A stretch of 64,000 nt of DNA from Robiginitomaculum_A sp036478535 (GCA_965224735.1 OZ245059.1:992001-1056000); one strand, 5' to 3'; numbered from the stretch's first letter, positions 1-8,879 are shown. Numbers and translations: made by a program. The notes: a model not told the origin generated them from the sequence alone.

Positions 1-411
1 GGTATGGTGTTGCCAAAATCAGGCACGGCTTTCATCTCGGTCAAAGATAGCGACAAAGAACATATGATTCCGATGGCAAAAAAACTTATAGAAATTGGAT
101 TTGATATTGTTGCCACGGGCGGCACGGCCAAATTTTTGCAAAAAAAAGGCATTGCGCTTGAGCGGGTCAAAAAAGTTTCTGAGGGACGCCCTCATATTGT
201 TGATGCTATGAAAAACGGAAAAATCAATTTGGTATTTAACACCACATGGGGCAAGCAGTCTTTGAAAGACAGCTATGGCCTGCGCCGCGCCGCCCTGATT
301 GGCAACATTCCCTATTTCACCACCGTATCAGGCAGCCGCGCATCACTCGCCGCTATAGAAGCCCTCTCCAAAGATGATTACCAAGTTCTGAGCCTGCAGG
401 AATACGGGTAG
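1..411 (+). CDS. carB: Carbamoyl-phosphate synthase large subunit, C-terminal part (window starts inside the gene)
   Basis: Only the last ~136 codons lie in the window and the reading frame is open from base 1. What remains is the MGS-like allosteric domain that ends CarB, with the motifs TGGTAKFL, GRPHIVDAMKNG and LIFNT-like LVFNTTWGK, followed by the usual SLQEYG-type tail. CarB makes carbamoyl phosphate from bicarbonate, ATP and ammonia for arginine and pyrimidine synthesis, and this domain binds the effectors (UMP, ornithine in E. coli). carB followed directly by greA is a common alphaproteobacterial order. The 95-bp gap to greA shows no clear terminator. Identification is secure; the catalytic halves are outside the window. 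Confidence 0.95.
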   Translation, partial: GMVLPKSGTAFISVKDSDKEHMIPMAKKLIEIGFDIVATGGTAKFLQKKGIALERVKKVSEGRPHIVDAMKNGKINLVFNTTWGKQSLKDSYGLRRAALIGNIPYFTTVSGSRASLAAIEALSKDDYQVLSLQEYG

Positions 412-506
412 TAGAGCACTTTACGCAAGGCCTTGTTAACCACTCTCATACACACTAGTGTCCTCAGATACTAGATATAACGACTAAAAAACAATAAGAG
501 AACAAC

Positions 507-980
507 ATGCAAAAATTTCCAATGACTGCCAAAGGCCATGCCGTGCTTAAGGTTGAGCTAAAACAGCTTAAATCTGTAGAACGCCCTTATATTATCGAGG
601 CGATTGCTGTGGCGCGCGAGCATGGCGATTTGAAAGAAAATGCGGAATACCACGCGGCGAAAGAAAAGCAGGGTTTTATCGAAGGCCGCATTGGCGAGCT
701 TGAGGGCAAATTATCCCGCGCTATGGTTATTGACCCCTCCACATTGTCTGGCGGCAAAATTGTGTTTGGCGCAACGGTAAAAATTATCAATGATGATACA
801 GAAGAAGAAAGCACATACCAAATCGTTGGCGAAGACGAAGCCGATATCAAAGCTGGTAAAGTCTCTATCACTGCGCCTATTGCGCGCGGCATGATTGGCA
901 AAGAAGTTGACGATATGTTTGAGATTAATGCTCCTGGTGGCACTAAAGCTTACGAAATTTTAGAAATATGCTTTAAATAA
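507..980 (+). CDS. greA: Transcription elongation factor GreA
   Basis: This 157-residue protein has the GreA length and its two parts. The N-terminal coiled coil carries EHGDLKENAEYHAAKEKQ, with the acidic tip residues that reach the RNA polymerase active site. The C-terminal FKBP-like domain ends in GKEVDDMF and YEIL. GreA restarts backtracked RNA polymerase by stimulating transcript cleavage. The start follows an AAGAGAAC stretch. Its TAA stop shares the A with the ATG of the next gene (TAATG), so the two are probably translationally coupled. Confidence 0.97.
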   Translation: MQKFPMTAKGHAVLKVELKQLKSVERPYIIEAIAVAREHGDLKENAEYHAAKEKQGFIEGRIGELEGKLSRAMVIDPSTLSGGKIVFGATVKIINDDTEEESTYQIVGEDEADIKAGKVSITAPIARGMIGKEVDDMFEINAPGGTKAYEILEICFK

Positions 981-1984
981 TGCCTTCCCAGCCAGAACTT
1001 ACCCCCGCACCTTGTTGGGTAATAAGTGATGGACGATGCGGCATTGAAAATCAGGCTTTGGGCCTTGCTGAAGCGATGGGGCGCTTAACCCCCCTTGCGC
1101 TCTCTAGGCATGTTATTGGCAACGGGGCTTTGTTTTCCGCTTTGCCGCCTAGTTTACAATATGCGCTCGGCGCTCGGCTTAAAAGTTATGGCTTGCGCCA
1201 AAATTTACCACAAATAGCGATTGGCTGCGGGCGGCAAGCTATCGCGCCCTTGCGCGCCCTTAAAAAAGCGGGTGGTACGAATATTTTTACCATTTATGTG
1301 CAAAATCCACGCGTACCAACATCTTGTTTTGATATGGTTGTTGCGCCCGCTCATGATATGTTAACTGGCGATACATTAACGGAGGACACTGTAGAAACCA
1401 TGATTGGTTCTCCAAACCGCGTAACCAAAGAAATTTTAAACACATCCGTCCAACAATTTGCTGATAAATTCATTGCTTTTCCCGCACCTCGGGTTGCGGT
1501 TTTAGTTGGCGGCCGTTCTAAAAACCATCGTCTTTCTCGGGACAATCACACGGTTCATATGCAGGCAATTTGTGGCCTTGCTAAACAAGGTATGTCTGTG
1601 ATGATTACCACATCGCGTAGAACGCCAAGCTGGGCAGGTGCGCACTATGTTCAGCTAGGCAAAGATCGCCGCAATGTATGGGTATGGGACGGGTATGGCG
1701 GCACTACTGGGGATAATCCATATTTCGCCTTCTTGGGCGGGGCAGATGCGATACTCGTTACAGAAGATAGCACCAATATGCTCACGGAAAGTTGCGCCAC
1801 GGGCAAACCCGTTTTCACCTTGCCCATGAGCGGGGAGGCAGGGAAATTTATCAAACTTTATGAGGATTTACAAAAACGCTGTCATCTTAGGGCGTTTAAC
1901 GGCAGCACAGAAGCACCGCCATATAAGCCCCTAGATGAAACCGCGCGCATTGCTAAAATCGTTATTGCAAAGATGCATAAATAA
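980..1984 (+). CDS. ELM1-family protein (DUF1022), GT-B-fold-like
   Basis: The 334-residue protein matches the 'mitochondrial fission ELM1' family that is widespread in alphaproteobacteria and plants. Visible family marks are SDGRCGIENQALGLAEA near the N-terminus, VAVLVGGRSKNHRLS in the middle, and a C-terminal segment FAFLGGADAILVTEDSTNMLTE followed by GKPVFTLPM, which resembles the nucleotide-sugar-binding half of GT-B glycosyltransferases. The biochemical role in bacteria is not established; a glycosyltransferase-like activity is inference. It overlaps the greA stop by one base and is probably co-transcribed with it. Confidence 0.85.
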   Translation: MPSQPELTPAPCWVISDGRCGIENQALGLAEAMGRLTPLALSRHVIGNGALFSALPPSLQYALGARLKSYGLRQNLPQIAIGCGRQAIAPLRALKKAGGTNIFTIYVQNPRVPTSCFDMVVAPAHDMLTGDTLTEDTVETMIGSPNRVTKEILNTSVQQFADKFIAFPAPRVAVLVGGRSKNHRLSRDNHTVHMQAICGLAKQGMSVMITTSRRTPSWAGAHYVQLGKDRRNVWVWDGYGGTTGDNPYFAFLGGADAILVTEDSTNMLTESCATGKPVFTLPMSGEAGKFIKLYEDLQKRCHLRAFNGSTEAPPYKPLDETARIAKIVIAKMHK

Positions 1985-2064
1985 GCCTTAAATATCCTTA
2001 ACCATCTTGCTATAAGTTCGCCGTGCCCTTACGTATTGGAAAAGTAAATTTACTAGAGTTTCTT

Positions 2065-3012
2065 ATGCCTGATACAATTCACCACAAAGTCCTTATTATT
2101 GGTTCTGGCCCAGCGGGGTATACCGCCGCTGTTTATGCCGCCCGCGCTATGCTAGAGCCTGGCATTGTTTCGGGTATGCAGCCTGGCGGGCAGCTTACAA
2201 TTACAACGGAAGTAGAGAACTTCCCTAGTTATTCAGAAATTCAGGGGCCAGAGCTGATGGAAAAGTTCAAAGAGCATGCTCTTAAATTTGGCACAAAATT
2301 CCATGAAGATATGATAGTGGATGTAGATTTCACAAACCACCCCTTCAAAATGACAGGTGATAGCGGCACACTTTATACGGCGGACGCAGTGATTATTGCA
2401 ACGGGGGCGCAGGCGCGCTGGCTGGGTCTTGCATCAGAGGAAACCTTCCAGGGCTTTGGTGTATCTGCGTGCGCGACATGTGATGGTTTTTTCTATAAAG
2501 GCAAAGAGGTTATCGTGGTAGGCGGCGGCAATACAGCCGTTGAAGAAGCGCTTTTCCTGACTAATTTTGCCTCTAAAGTCATTCTCGTCCATCGCCGTGA
2601 TCAACTCCGTAGCGAGAAAATACTCCAGCACCGCCTGTTTAAAAACGAGAAAGTCGAAATCCTATGGGACACGTGTTTGGAAGAAATTTTAGGTGAGGAC
2701 GGTTTCCCCAAAAGCGTGACAGCTGCGCGGCTTAAAAACGTCAAAACGGGCGAAGTGTATGAGCGCAGTATTGACGGTATCTTTATTGCTATTGGCCACA
2801 AACCATCAACCGAGATTTTCAAAGGCCATGTGGATATGAACGCAGGCGGTTATATCGATACTGCGCCTGGTAGCACGGCGACAAATATTCCTGGCGTGTT
2901 TGCGGCAGGCGATGTTACGGACGAGAAATACCGCCAAGCGGTTACTGCAGCTGGCTTTGGCTGTATGAGCGCGCTTGAATCCGAGCATTGGCTGGCTGAA
3001 AATGAGGATTAA
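2065..3012 (+). CDS. trxB: Thioredoxin reductase
   Basis: TrxB is a FAD- and NADPH-dependent flavoenzyme that reduces thioredoxin in the cytoplasm. The 315-residue protein (from ATG 2065) shows the FAD-binding GSGPAGYTAAVYAARA, the redox centre CATCDG, the NADPH-binding GGGNTAVEEAL and the C-terminal FAD motif GVFAAGDV. An upstream in-frame GTG (2023) would add 14 residues with no family match. The ATG at 2065 gives the MPDTIHHKVLIIGSGPAG start seen in homologues. The end of the gene contains the GAGGA that appears to serve as ribosome-binding site for the LysR gene two bases downstream. Confidence 0.97.
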   Translation: MPDTIHHKVLIIGSGPAGYTAAVYAARAMLEPGIVSGMQPGGQLTITTEVENFPSYSEIQGPELMEKFKEHALKFGTKFHEDMIVDVDFTNHPFKMTGDSGTLYTADAVIIATGAQARWLGLASEETFQGFGVSACATCDGFFYKGKEVIVVGGGNTAVEEALFLTNFASKVILVHRRDQLRSEKILQHRLFKNEKVEILWDTCLEEILGEDGFPKSVTAARLKNVKTGEVYERSIDGIFIAIGHKPSTEIFKGHVDMNAGGYIDTAPGSTATNIPGVFAAGDVTDEKYRQAVTAAGFGCMSALESEHWLAENED

Positions 3013-3017
3013 ATCTG
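3004..3017 (+). promoter_or_regulatory. Ribosome-binding site and CTG start deciding the LysR N-terminus
   Basis: GAGGA at 3004-3008 lies in the last trxB codons, six bases before CTG at 3015. In the LysR frame a TGA at 3003-3005 closes the reading frame upstream. No ATG, GTG or TTG occurs between that stop and the start of the conserved helix-turn-helix, so CTG 3015 is the best start. Confidence 0.6.
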
Positions 3018-3920
3018 GATAACCTTGATTGGGATAAGTTAAAAACATTTCACGCAGCCGCAAAGAGCGGATCCTTAACGGCGGCGGCGGTAAGGCTACG
3101 CATTTCCCAATCTGCTGTAAGCCGCCAGATAACAGCCCTTGAGCAGCAAATTGGCACACCATTATTTCACCGCCATGCTCGCGGCTTGACCCGAACAGAG
3201 CAAGGCCGCATCTTGTTTAAGGCAACACAAGAAATGGCCGTCAAAGTAGCTCTTGCTCAATCGATCGTTCACGATAGCCAAGCCAAACCTCAAGGTGTTT
3301 TGCGAGTCTCGACCCCAATATCCCTTGGCTCTAACTGGCTTATTTCGCTTTTACCTGAATTTAAAAAGCTTTACCCGCTCATACAAATACAGCTTCTTTT
3401 GGAGTATGAAGAACACGATTTATCAAGCTTTGATATTGAGTGTGCTCTACGCCTTGGGCCATCAACCCAAGGTGATTTAATAGAACGTAAACTTGGCACT
3501 ATTTTTCAAAGCCTATATGCATCCCATAATTATTTGGCCAAGCACGGCGCACCAACAAATGTGGGTGAGCTTGATAATCACGACCTCATCGCATTTGGCA
3601 ATATGATACCAAGCAGGCTGAATAACGCAAATTGGATATTAGAGCTTGGACGACTTGCAAAAAATCCAAGGCGCCCCGTGCTTGCGGTTAATAATTTGCA
3701 CGGCATAATGCGCGCCGCTGAGGCTGATATGGGCATTGTTGGTATTCCAGATTATATGGTGGCCATGTCACGCCGTTTAGTGCGCATTATGCCGCAAGTG
3801 AGTGGCGAACCCGTCGATATATTTTTTGTCTACCCAACGGAGCTACGCGGCTCTGTCAGGGCAAAAGTATTTCGGGAGTTTCTTGTGCACGCTGCGAAAG
3901 ACTGGCAACACAGTCAATAA
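3015..3920 (+). CDS. LysR-family transcriptional regulator, probable CTG start
   Basis: From CTG 3015 the product is 301 residues, the normal LysR length. The N-terminal winged helix-turn-helix is complete: LDWDKLKTFHAAAKSGSLT, then ISQSAVSRQITALEQQIG and PLFHRHARGLTRTEQG. The remainder is a LysR effector-binding domain with LRVSTPISLG and LIQIQLLLEYEE-type segments. The first standard start (TTG 3186) would remove the whole DNA-binding domain. This LysR type commonly sits just after trxB in alphaproteobacteria and is presumably co-transcribed with it. The effector and targets are unknown. The long LysR C-terminal segment reads without frameshift. Confidence 0.85.
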   Translation: MDNLDWDKLKTFHAAAKSGSLTAAAVRLRISQSAVSRQITALEQQIGTPLFHRHARGLTRTEQGRILFKATQEMAVKVALAQSIVHDSQAKPQGVLRVSTPISLGSNWLISLLPEFKKLYPLIQIQLLLEYEEHDLSSFDIECALRLGPSTQGDLIERKLGTIFQSLYASHNYLAKHGAPTNVGELDNHDLIAFGNMIPSRLNNANWILELGRLAKNPRRPVLAVNNLHGIMRAAEADMGIVGIPDYMVAMSRRLVRIMPQVSGEPVDIFFVYPTELRGSVRAKVFREFLVHAAKDWQHSQ

Positions 3921-4029
3921 GCATATATTCCAAAAGATATGCATTAATGCATAATAGATGTGACAATTTAGCACTACGCATATAGAGCAAGATTTGCTAT
4001 TGATAGTTTATCAAATAGTTGATGCATTC

Positions 4030-4126
4030 TCTGCGTCATATTTGACTACCGCTTACAGTTCCTCCCCGAATAGTAATGCGAAGACTTCGGCCAGGCACTC
4101 TATCAATGAGCGTCTGGCTTTTTTTT
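4030..4126 (+). ncRNA. Candidate trans-acting small RNA with anti-Shine-Dalgarno stretch
   Basis: The 366-bp gap between the LysR gene and the next CDS ends in a strong intrinsic terminator (4090-4126). Just before it is a pyrimidine-rich stretch TTCCTCCCC (4058-4066), complementary to ribosome-binding sites, and a tiny CGAAG/CTTCG hairpin. An exposed CCUCCC followed by a terminator hairpin is how the alphaproteobacterial alpha-r14/suhB/MmgR class of Hfq-dependent sRNAs is built. The resemblance is from memory and not checked. A weak sigma-70-like pair (TTGATA at 4000-4005, TGCATT at 4023-4028) is possible, giving a transcript of about 90 nt. The 5' end is a guess. Confidence 0.45.
4090..4126 (+). 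terminator. Rho-independent terminator
   Basis: An 11-bp stem (arms 4090-4100 and 4108-4118, one A/C mismatch and one G-T pair) with a 7-base loop is followed by eight T (4119-4126). It lies 170 bp after the LysR gene and more likely ends the candidate small RNA. Confidence 0.85.
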
Positions 4127-4286
4127 GCAATCTTATCTTACTATATTTTTTTATAAAATAGAGAACTGTGTGGCGCTGAGGTAAAATTTGAGATTTTATT
4201 GTGAACTTACGCCCTGTTTTTTGTTTTTTTGCTTGGTGAGTGGCGGGGGCATGTTATAACGCCAATTCCTACATAGAGGGGAAACG

Positions 4287-4835
4287 ATGGCTAAAAAGAA
4301 ATCTGGCGCGAGTGCAAAACAATCGCGCTTTAAGACTCTCTCGGTTGCAGCCGATACTTACGGTGCGCGCAGTTTTGATAATTACGTACAAATTCGCTCC
4401 CTCGCAGAGCGCATGCAGGCTAGATTATGTGCTTATATGCAACATGATCAAAAATGTGTGTTTTTAGTACCGCCCCAAGGGCTATATGGCGCGGAGAATT
4501 ATGGATCGGGGGCGTATTCTGTTTCTGGTAAAGGTTTTCTACCGCTAGAACCCATCAGTTTTGGCCTTGGTATTCGGATATCAGAAACGGGCGATTTTAT
4601 GCGCCTTGTTCTAAATTGTCGCAAGGAAGGCAACAAAATTAAATTGCAAATAGAAGATAAACATAATTATGATTTTATTCTCCCAATAAGCGATAGTGAT
4701 GTAGATACTTGCCTTGAAGGATTGTTTCAGTATCTACTACATTGGTTTAATGATCGGGTAGAACACTACGATCATGGCACTTATGGCACGACAGATATCG
4801 GCTTTGACATTCTTCGCGTAGATGACGAATCCTAG
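4287..4835 (+). CDS. Hypothetical protein, 182 aa
   Basis: The start ATG follows GAGGGGAAACG, a good ribosome-binding site. The product begins with a basic Lys/Ser stretch, has no signal peptide or membrane segment, and is probably cytoplasmic. The region FGLGIRISETGDFMRLVLNCRKEGNKIKLQI looks like a compact beta-rich domain, and the C-terminus ends DIGFDILRVDDES. I do not recognise the family. It ends three bases before the antiporter gene, so the two are probably co-transcribed; the pairing gives no firm hint of function. Confidence 0.75.
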   Translation: MAKKKSGASAKQSRFKTLSVAADTYGARSFDNYVQIRSLAERMQARLCAYMQHDQKCVFLVPPQGLYGAENYGSGAYSVSGKGFLPLEPISFGLGIRISETGDFMRLVLNCRKEGNKIKLQIEDKHNYDFILPISDSDVDTCLEGLFQYLLHWFNDRVEHYDHGTYGTTDIGFDILRVDDES

Positions 4836-4838
4836 AGT

Positions 4839-6860
4839 ATGTCTGAAGCCGTACACACTGTTACTAATTTACTCCCTTTCAAGATTGCCTTAATCGGTGT
4901 TTTAGGGATTGGTGCTCAATGGCTTGCTTGGCGCCTGCAAAAGCCAGCCATTGTTCTTATGGCGTTGGCAGGGTTACTCTTTGGGCCTTTGCTTGCTTGG
5001 GCTTTAAGCTTTGATTGGGTGCAAAGCCATGTAGGTTTGCACGATATGATCAACGGTTTCAGGCTTGATCCAGAAACGGACTTTGGCAGTGTTTATCGGC
5101 CTATGGTGGGTATTGCCGTGGCGATTATTTTGTTTGAAGGTGGATTATCGCTTCGGTTTAAAGACTTGCGCGATGCCTCCCACGCTGTTGGGCGCATGGT
5201 GCTTATCGCCGCGCCGATTGCCGCTGCTTTGGGCGCAGGTGCTGCGCATTATATCCTCCACCTTCCTTGGGATATTTCCGCAATGATTGGTGGTTTGTTT
5301 GTTGTGACAGGGCCAACGGTTATCATTCCGCTCTTGCGTCAATCCCATCTACCGGGTCGCCCTGCGGCGGTTTTGAAATGGGAAGGCATAGTCAATGATC
5401 CGCTTGGCGCTTTATTCGCCGTGGCAGGATACGAGTTTATTCGCTTTACAGCGCTGGGTGAGAGCATTCAATTTGCCATGATAAAGTTAGTCATTGCAGC
5501 GCTTTTAGGCGCTATTATTGGCGCAGTATCGGGGCTAGGGCTGACATGGGCCTTTCGGCGCGGCCATATTCCCGACTATCTAAAAGCGTCCGTTGTTTTA
5601 ACCTGGGTCTTATTTATCTATGTCATGGCAAATGCGCTGGCCGAGGAAACGGGGCTGCTTGCTGTGACGGCAATGGGTGTTGCTATGGCCAATTCAAGAT
5701 TTGCTGCAGCGCAGGAAATGCGGCGCTTTAAAGAAAATATTGCCATATTACTTGTGTCAGGAATTTTCGTTGTTTTGACGGCAACGTTAACCCCACAAGT
5801 ACTGCATTCCATGTTTTTTCACGATACCATATCGTCTTGGCATCCAGTCAAATTTTTGGCCAATGTTAATTGGAGGATTATCGGTTTCGTAGCGGTCATG
5901 ATGTTCATTGTACGCCCCATTGCTGTTTTTGTTTCAACATTTTGGTCTGGGCTTAATTGGAGAGAAACGGCTTTGGTAAGCTGGATTGCCCCGCGCGGTA
6001 TTGTTGCTGTGGCAGTTGCGGGGTTGTTTGCAACAGAGCTTCAGCAAATTGGCCGACCAGAAGGGGCTATATTCGTGCCTTTAGCTTTTTCCATGGTTTT
6101 TGCAACTGTCCTTTCTTCGGCTTACACCATAACGCCGCTGGCTAAATGGCTTGGCCTGATAAAAGATAAACATGAAGGCGTGCTAATCGTTGGCGCCAAT
6201 CCATGGTCTTTGGGGCTGGCCAAAGCGCTCAAGGATATGGATGTTAGGGTGCTGATAGCAGATACAAATTGGCGGCGTCTTCGAGGCGCTCGTCTTGACG
6301 GACATACCGTATTTTACGGTGAAGTGCTCTCTGAAAACGCGGACCATAGGCTTGACCATTCCGCATTTGCGCATCTGATTGCAGCAACGCCAAATGATGC
6401 CTATAATTCTTTGGTCTGTGTCGAGTTCGGGCCTGAGCTTGGCCGGCACCGGGTTTTTCAGGTTTCGAGCCAAGAGGCAGAAGAAGCAAATGCCGATGGC
6501 ATTGCTTACACAGCGCGCGGGCATACTTTGGCGACCCCTGGCCGCAGTTTTGATGTATTAACGCGTGATTGGTGGTCAGGTTGGCGGTTTCGTTCAACCA
6601 CATTGTCAGAGGCCTACACATTCAAAGATTTTATTCGCGATCGGGGCGAGAACGCGGATATCTTGTTTGCTAAAAGAGCGGATGGGTCGCTTGATTTTTT
6701 AAACCCTGAACAGAAATCAAAACTGGATGGTTCCACCTTGCTTAGCTTTGGCCCTGTCTCTAAGAAAACAGCTGATCGGGGTGAGGGTGCTGCAACCAAT
6801 GCCCCCGTTACAAGTGACGGAAGCACAACTGTTGGCAATAAGGGTGTTTTACCCAGTTAA
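4839..6860 (+). CDS. CPA1-type cation:proton antiporter with C-terminal Rossmann (TrkA-N-like) domain
   Basis: The 673-residue inner-membrane protein has about 12 hydrophobic segments in its first ~430 residues, with family marks FEGGLSLRF and VVTGPTVIIPLLRQ. A cytoplasmic Rossmann-type domain follows, starting at GVLIVGANPWSLGLAKAL and continuing VRVLIADTNWRRL. This layout is that of NhaP/YbaL-like Na+/H+ or K+/H+ exchangers whose nucleotide-sensing tail gates transport. The ion cannot be told from sequence. The last ~40 residues are low-complexity and hydrophilic. It converges on dnaA with only 10 bp between the stops and no obvious terminator. Confidence 0.88.
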   Translation: MSEAVHTVTNLLPFKIALIGVLGIGAQWLAWRLQKPAIVLMALAGLLFGPLLAWALSFDWVQSHVGLHDMINGFRLDPETDFGSVYRPMVGIAVAIILFEGGLSLRFKDLRDASHAVGRMVLIAAPIAAALGAGAAHYILHLPWDISAMIGGLFVVTGPTVIIPLLRQSHLPGRPAAVLKWEGIVNDPLGALFAVAGYEFIRFTALGESIQFAMIKLVIAALLGAIIGAVSGLGLTWAFRRGHIPDYLKASVVLTWVLFIYVMANALAEETGLLAVTAMGVAMANSRFAAAQEMRRFKENIAILLVSGIFVVLTATLTPQVLHSMFFHDTISSWHPVKFLANVNWRIIGFVAVMMFIVRPIAVFVSTFWSGLNWRETALVSWIAPRGIVAVAVAGLFATELQQIGRPEGAIFVPLAFSMVFATVLSSAYTITPLAKWLGLIKDKHEGVLIVGANPWSLGLAKALKDMDVRVLIADTNWRRLRGARLDGHTVFYGEVLSENADHRLDHSAFAHLIAATPNDAYNSLVCVEFGPELGRHRVFQVSSQEAEEANADGIAYTARGHTLATPGRSFDVLTRDWWSGWRFRSTTLSEAYTFKDFIRDRGENADILFAKRADGSLDFLNPEQKSKLDGSTLLSFGPVSKKTADRGEGAATNAPVTSDGSTTVGNKGVLPS

Positions 6861-6870
6861 AAGACTGGTT

Positions 6871-8367
6871 TTAAGTGCCAAGCTCATCTTCAAGATTTTG
6901 AAGGCTTGCATTGAGCGCAGGGTCTTTTTTGCGCAAAATATCTATTCGTTTCACCGCATGAATAACTGTTGTATGATCACGGCCACCAAAGCGCCTGCCA
7001 ATATCAGGCAAGGAACGCTTGGTCAAAGATTTACATAAATACATCGCGACTTGGCGCGGGCGTGCTATTGCGCGCGTACGGCGTTTGGAGAGAAGTTCTT
7101 CCATACGCAGGCCAAATTCTTTACAGGTTGCGCGTTGTATTTTATCGACCGTTGGCCGCGCCGCGCCCGTATACTGTGAGTGGGTGAGTGCCTCTTGTAC
7201 GTTGCTCAAAGTCAAGGCCGTGCCCAAAAACTCAGACCGGGCTAAGACTTGATTCAAGGCGCCTTCCAAATCGCGCGGCGTTGCGTTGATACGTGCGGCC
7301 AGATGATCGCGAGCGTTTTGCGGCATGGCAAGGCGCGGATGACCATTTTCACGGTGACGTTCAATAAGGCGATCGAGTATACGGATACGCAGTTCGTAAT
7401 CGCACGGGCCAATATCGCAAATAAGGCCACCGCATAAATAGGATTTAAGCCGCTCGCTTGCGCGGTCTATTTTGTGAGGGTGGCGATCTGTCGCAAGCAG
7501 GACTTGTTTGCCAGCATCGACCAAAGAAATCAAGGTGTGAAGGAGTTCTTCTTGGGAGCCAGGCTTATCTGCGATGAAATGGGCATCATCAATAATGAGT
7601 AAATCCACATCGCGCAGGCGTGATTTAAAAGCGTTGATTTGGCTACGGCCCTGGGCGCGTACGGACTGGATGAAACTTGCGACAAAGTCTTCCGCTGTTA
7701 TGAGGCAAACTTGCCGGTTGGGATTCGTCTTTAAGGCTTCGATTTTAATCGAATTTAGGAGGTGCGTCTTACCAAGGCCGTGCGGTCCATGTAAAATAAT
7801 CGGGTTGTATTGACATTCCGTATTTGTGCTAACGCGTTTTGCAATAGCGTAGGCCAGTTCATTTGATGGCCCAACAACAAAATTTTCAAATGTGAACCGG
7901 TCTTTTGTAACCGCTTTGTGGTTTGCTTTCCTGAAAGCCGTGGGTTGCTGCTGCAAGTTATCTGGCGCTAGGGCGGTATTTTCCTGCATTACTAGCAGCG
8001 CCGTTGCAGGTTTGGTTTGCGCTTCCTCGCGCAGTGCACTTTGCTTTAATGGGGTTGATAAATGCGTTTTCCTAATGGCAGTTTCGGCACATATATCAAT
8101 GCGGCGGTCATCATGGGTACGCCACAGGCTGCGCACTAAATCGCCGTATTTATTATCAATTCTACCAGCAACAAATTGGGAAGGTGTTGTAAGGGTAATG
8201 AAATTATCACTTTGTAATTGTAATTTTAATTGTCCAGTCCAAGACATATGAACGCGTTCCCCAAGTTTTTGGCGTAGTTCTGCCTGAACTTTTTGCCAAA
8301 CATGGCTTGCATCCTTGGTGGTATGGACAATACTGGCTTGATTTTTCGTTTGTGTAGAATCCTGCAT
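6871..8367 (-). CDS. dnaA: Chromosomal replication initiator protein DnaA
   Basis: DnaA binds oriC and opens it for replication. From ATG 8367 the protein has 498 residues. Domain I is visible (VWQKVQAELRQKLGERVHMSW), then a variable linker. The AAA+ domain has Walker A GPHGLGKTH near residues 184-191 and Walker B LLIIDDAHF. The C-terminal DNA-binding domain ends with the DnaA signature around GRDHTTVIHAVKRI. An upstream in-frame TTG (8433) would add 22 unconserved residues. The neighbouring order dnaA-rpsT-enoyl-CoA hydratase-mutM is typical for alphaproteobacteria. Confidence 0.97.
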   Translation of the reverse strand: MQDSTQTKNQASIVHTTKDASHVWQKVQAELRQKLGERVHMSWTGQLKLQLQSDNFITLTTPSQFVAGRIDNKYGDLVRSLWRTHDDRRIDICAETAIRKTHLSTPLKQSALREEAQTKPATALLVMQENTALAPDNLQQQPTAFRKANHKAVTKDRFTFENFVVGPSNELAYAIAKRVSTNTECQYNPIILHGPHGLGKTHLLNSIKIEALKTNPNRQVCLITAEDFVASFIQSVRAQGRSQINAFKSRLRDVDLLIIDDAHFIADKPGSQEELLHTLISLVDAGKQVLLATDRHPHKIDRASERLKSYLCGGLICDIGPCDYELRIRILDRLIERHRENGHPRLAMPQNARDHLAARINATPRDLEGALNQVLARSEFLGTALTLSNVQEALTHSQYTGAARPTVDKIQRATCKEFGLRMEELLSKRRTRAIARPRQVAMYLCKSLTKRSLPDIGRRFGGRDHTTVIHAVKRIDILRKKDPALNASLQNLEDELGT

Positions 8368-8771
8368 ATGTCGCCCTGCGTGGCTTTGTTTTGTATCAGA
8401 ATTTTCTTGCCAGCCTGTCAACTTACCCCCCAAAGAACCCCATAGGCTTAAACTGCTTAAACCGTTGAAATTATTATAAAAATGTATAAATCTTACTGAA
8501 AAATTGGCTTCTTTCAGCTGATTAGTCGCCGAGTGTGCTTATCCGTTTGTTGGCAAACTCTTACCCTTTTAAATACGGTTTGAAGCGCCGCGTCAACGGG
8601 CAAAATTCACCTTTTTTCAACTTTCTTCACTTGACTCAAAAAAATGTAATAATAGCGGGCACTTGGCCTTCAAAGCCGCGTAATGTTTTTTTTAAAAAAT
8701 AATTTTGATAAACGCTATAGATGTATATTTAAAATTCATAATAAAAGTGTTGTGTGAACGGGTGTATATTT

Positions 8772-8825
8772 ATGGGTGCCTGTAATTTCTATGGGTGCTG
8801 TAATTTTATGGGTGCCTGTAATTTC
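8772..8825 (+). repeat. Three tandem copies of an ~18-bp unit
   Basis: Units ATGGGTGCCTGTAATTTCT (8772-8790), ATGGGTGCTGTAATTTT (8791-8807) and ATGGGTGCCTGTAATTTC (8808-8825). The +1 and -1 length changes cancel, so the array can be read as a 20-codon ORF (8772-8834) with a Cys/Asn/Phe-rich product. No good ribosome-binding site precedes it. Confidence 0.8.
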
Positions 8826-8832
8826 AGGCAAT

Positions 8833-8857
8833 AAAAAACCTGGCGCGAAGGCCAGGT
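8833..8857 (-). terminator. Rho-independent terminator of rpsT
   Basis: On the minus strand a 7-bp stem ACCTGGC/GCCAGGT with a 6-base loop is followed by six T (plus-strand A run 8833-8838). It lies 23 bases after the rpsT stop. Confidence 0.85.
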
Positions 8858-8879
8858 ACTTTAAGAAATAAGGGCTGGC

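Larger units (their letters stand above)
8368..8879. other. AT-rich dnaA-rpsT intergenic region
   Basis: About 510 bp upstream of dnaA and downstream of rpsT. It is AT-rich and presumably carries the dnaA promoter. I looked for DnaA boxes (TTATCCACA) on both strands and found only a poor partial match (TTATCCGTT near 8539), so an origin is not supported. Near its right end lie three tandem repeats (8772-8825) and the rpsT terminator. Confidence 0.5.

Noticed and set aside
8368..8879. Possible oriC beside dnaA
   Set aside because: No group of DnaA boxes on either strand; alphaproteobacterial origins are often elsewhere.
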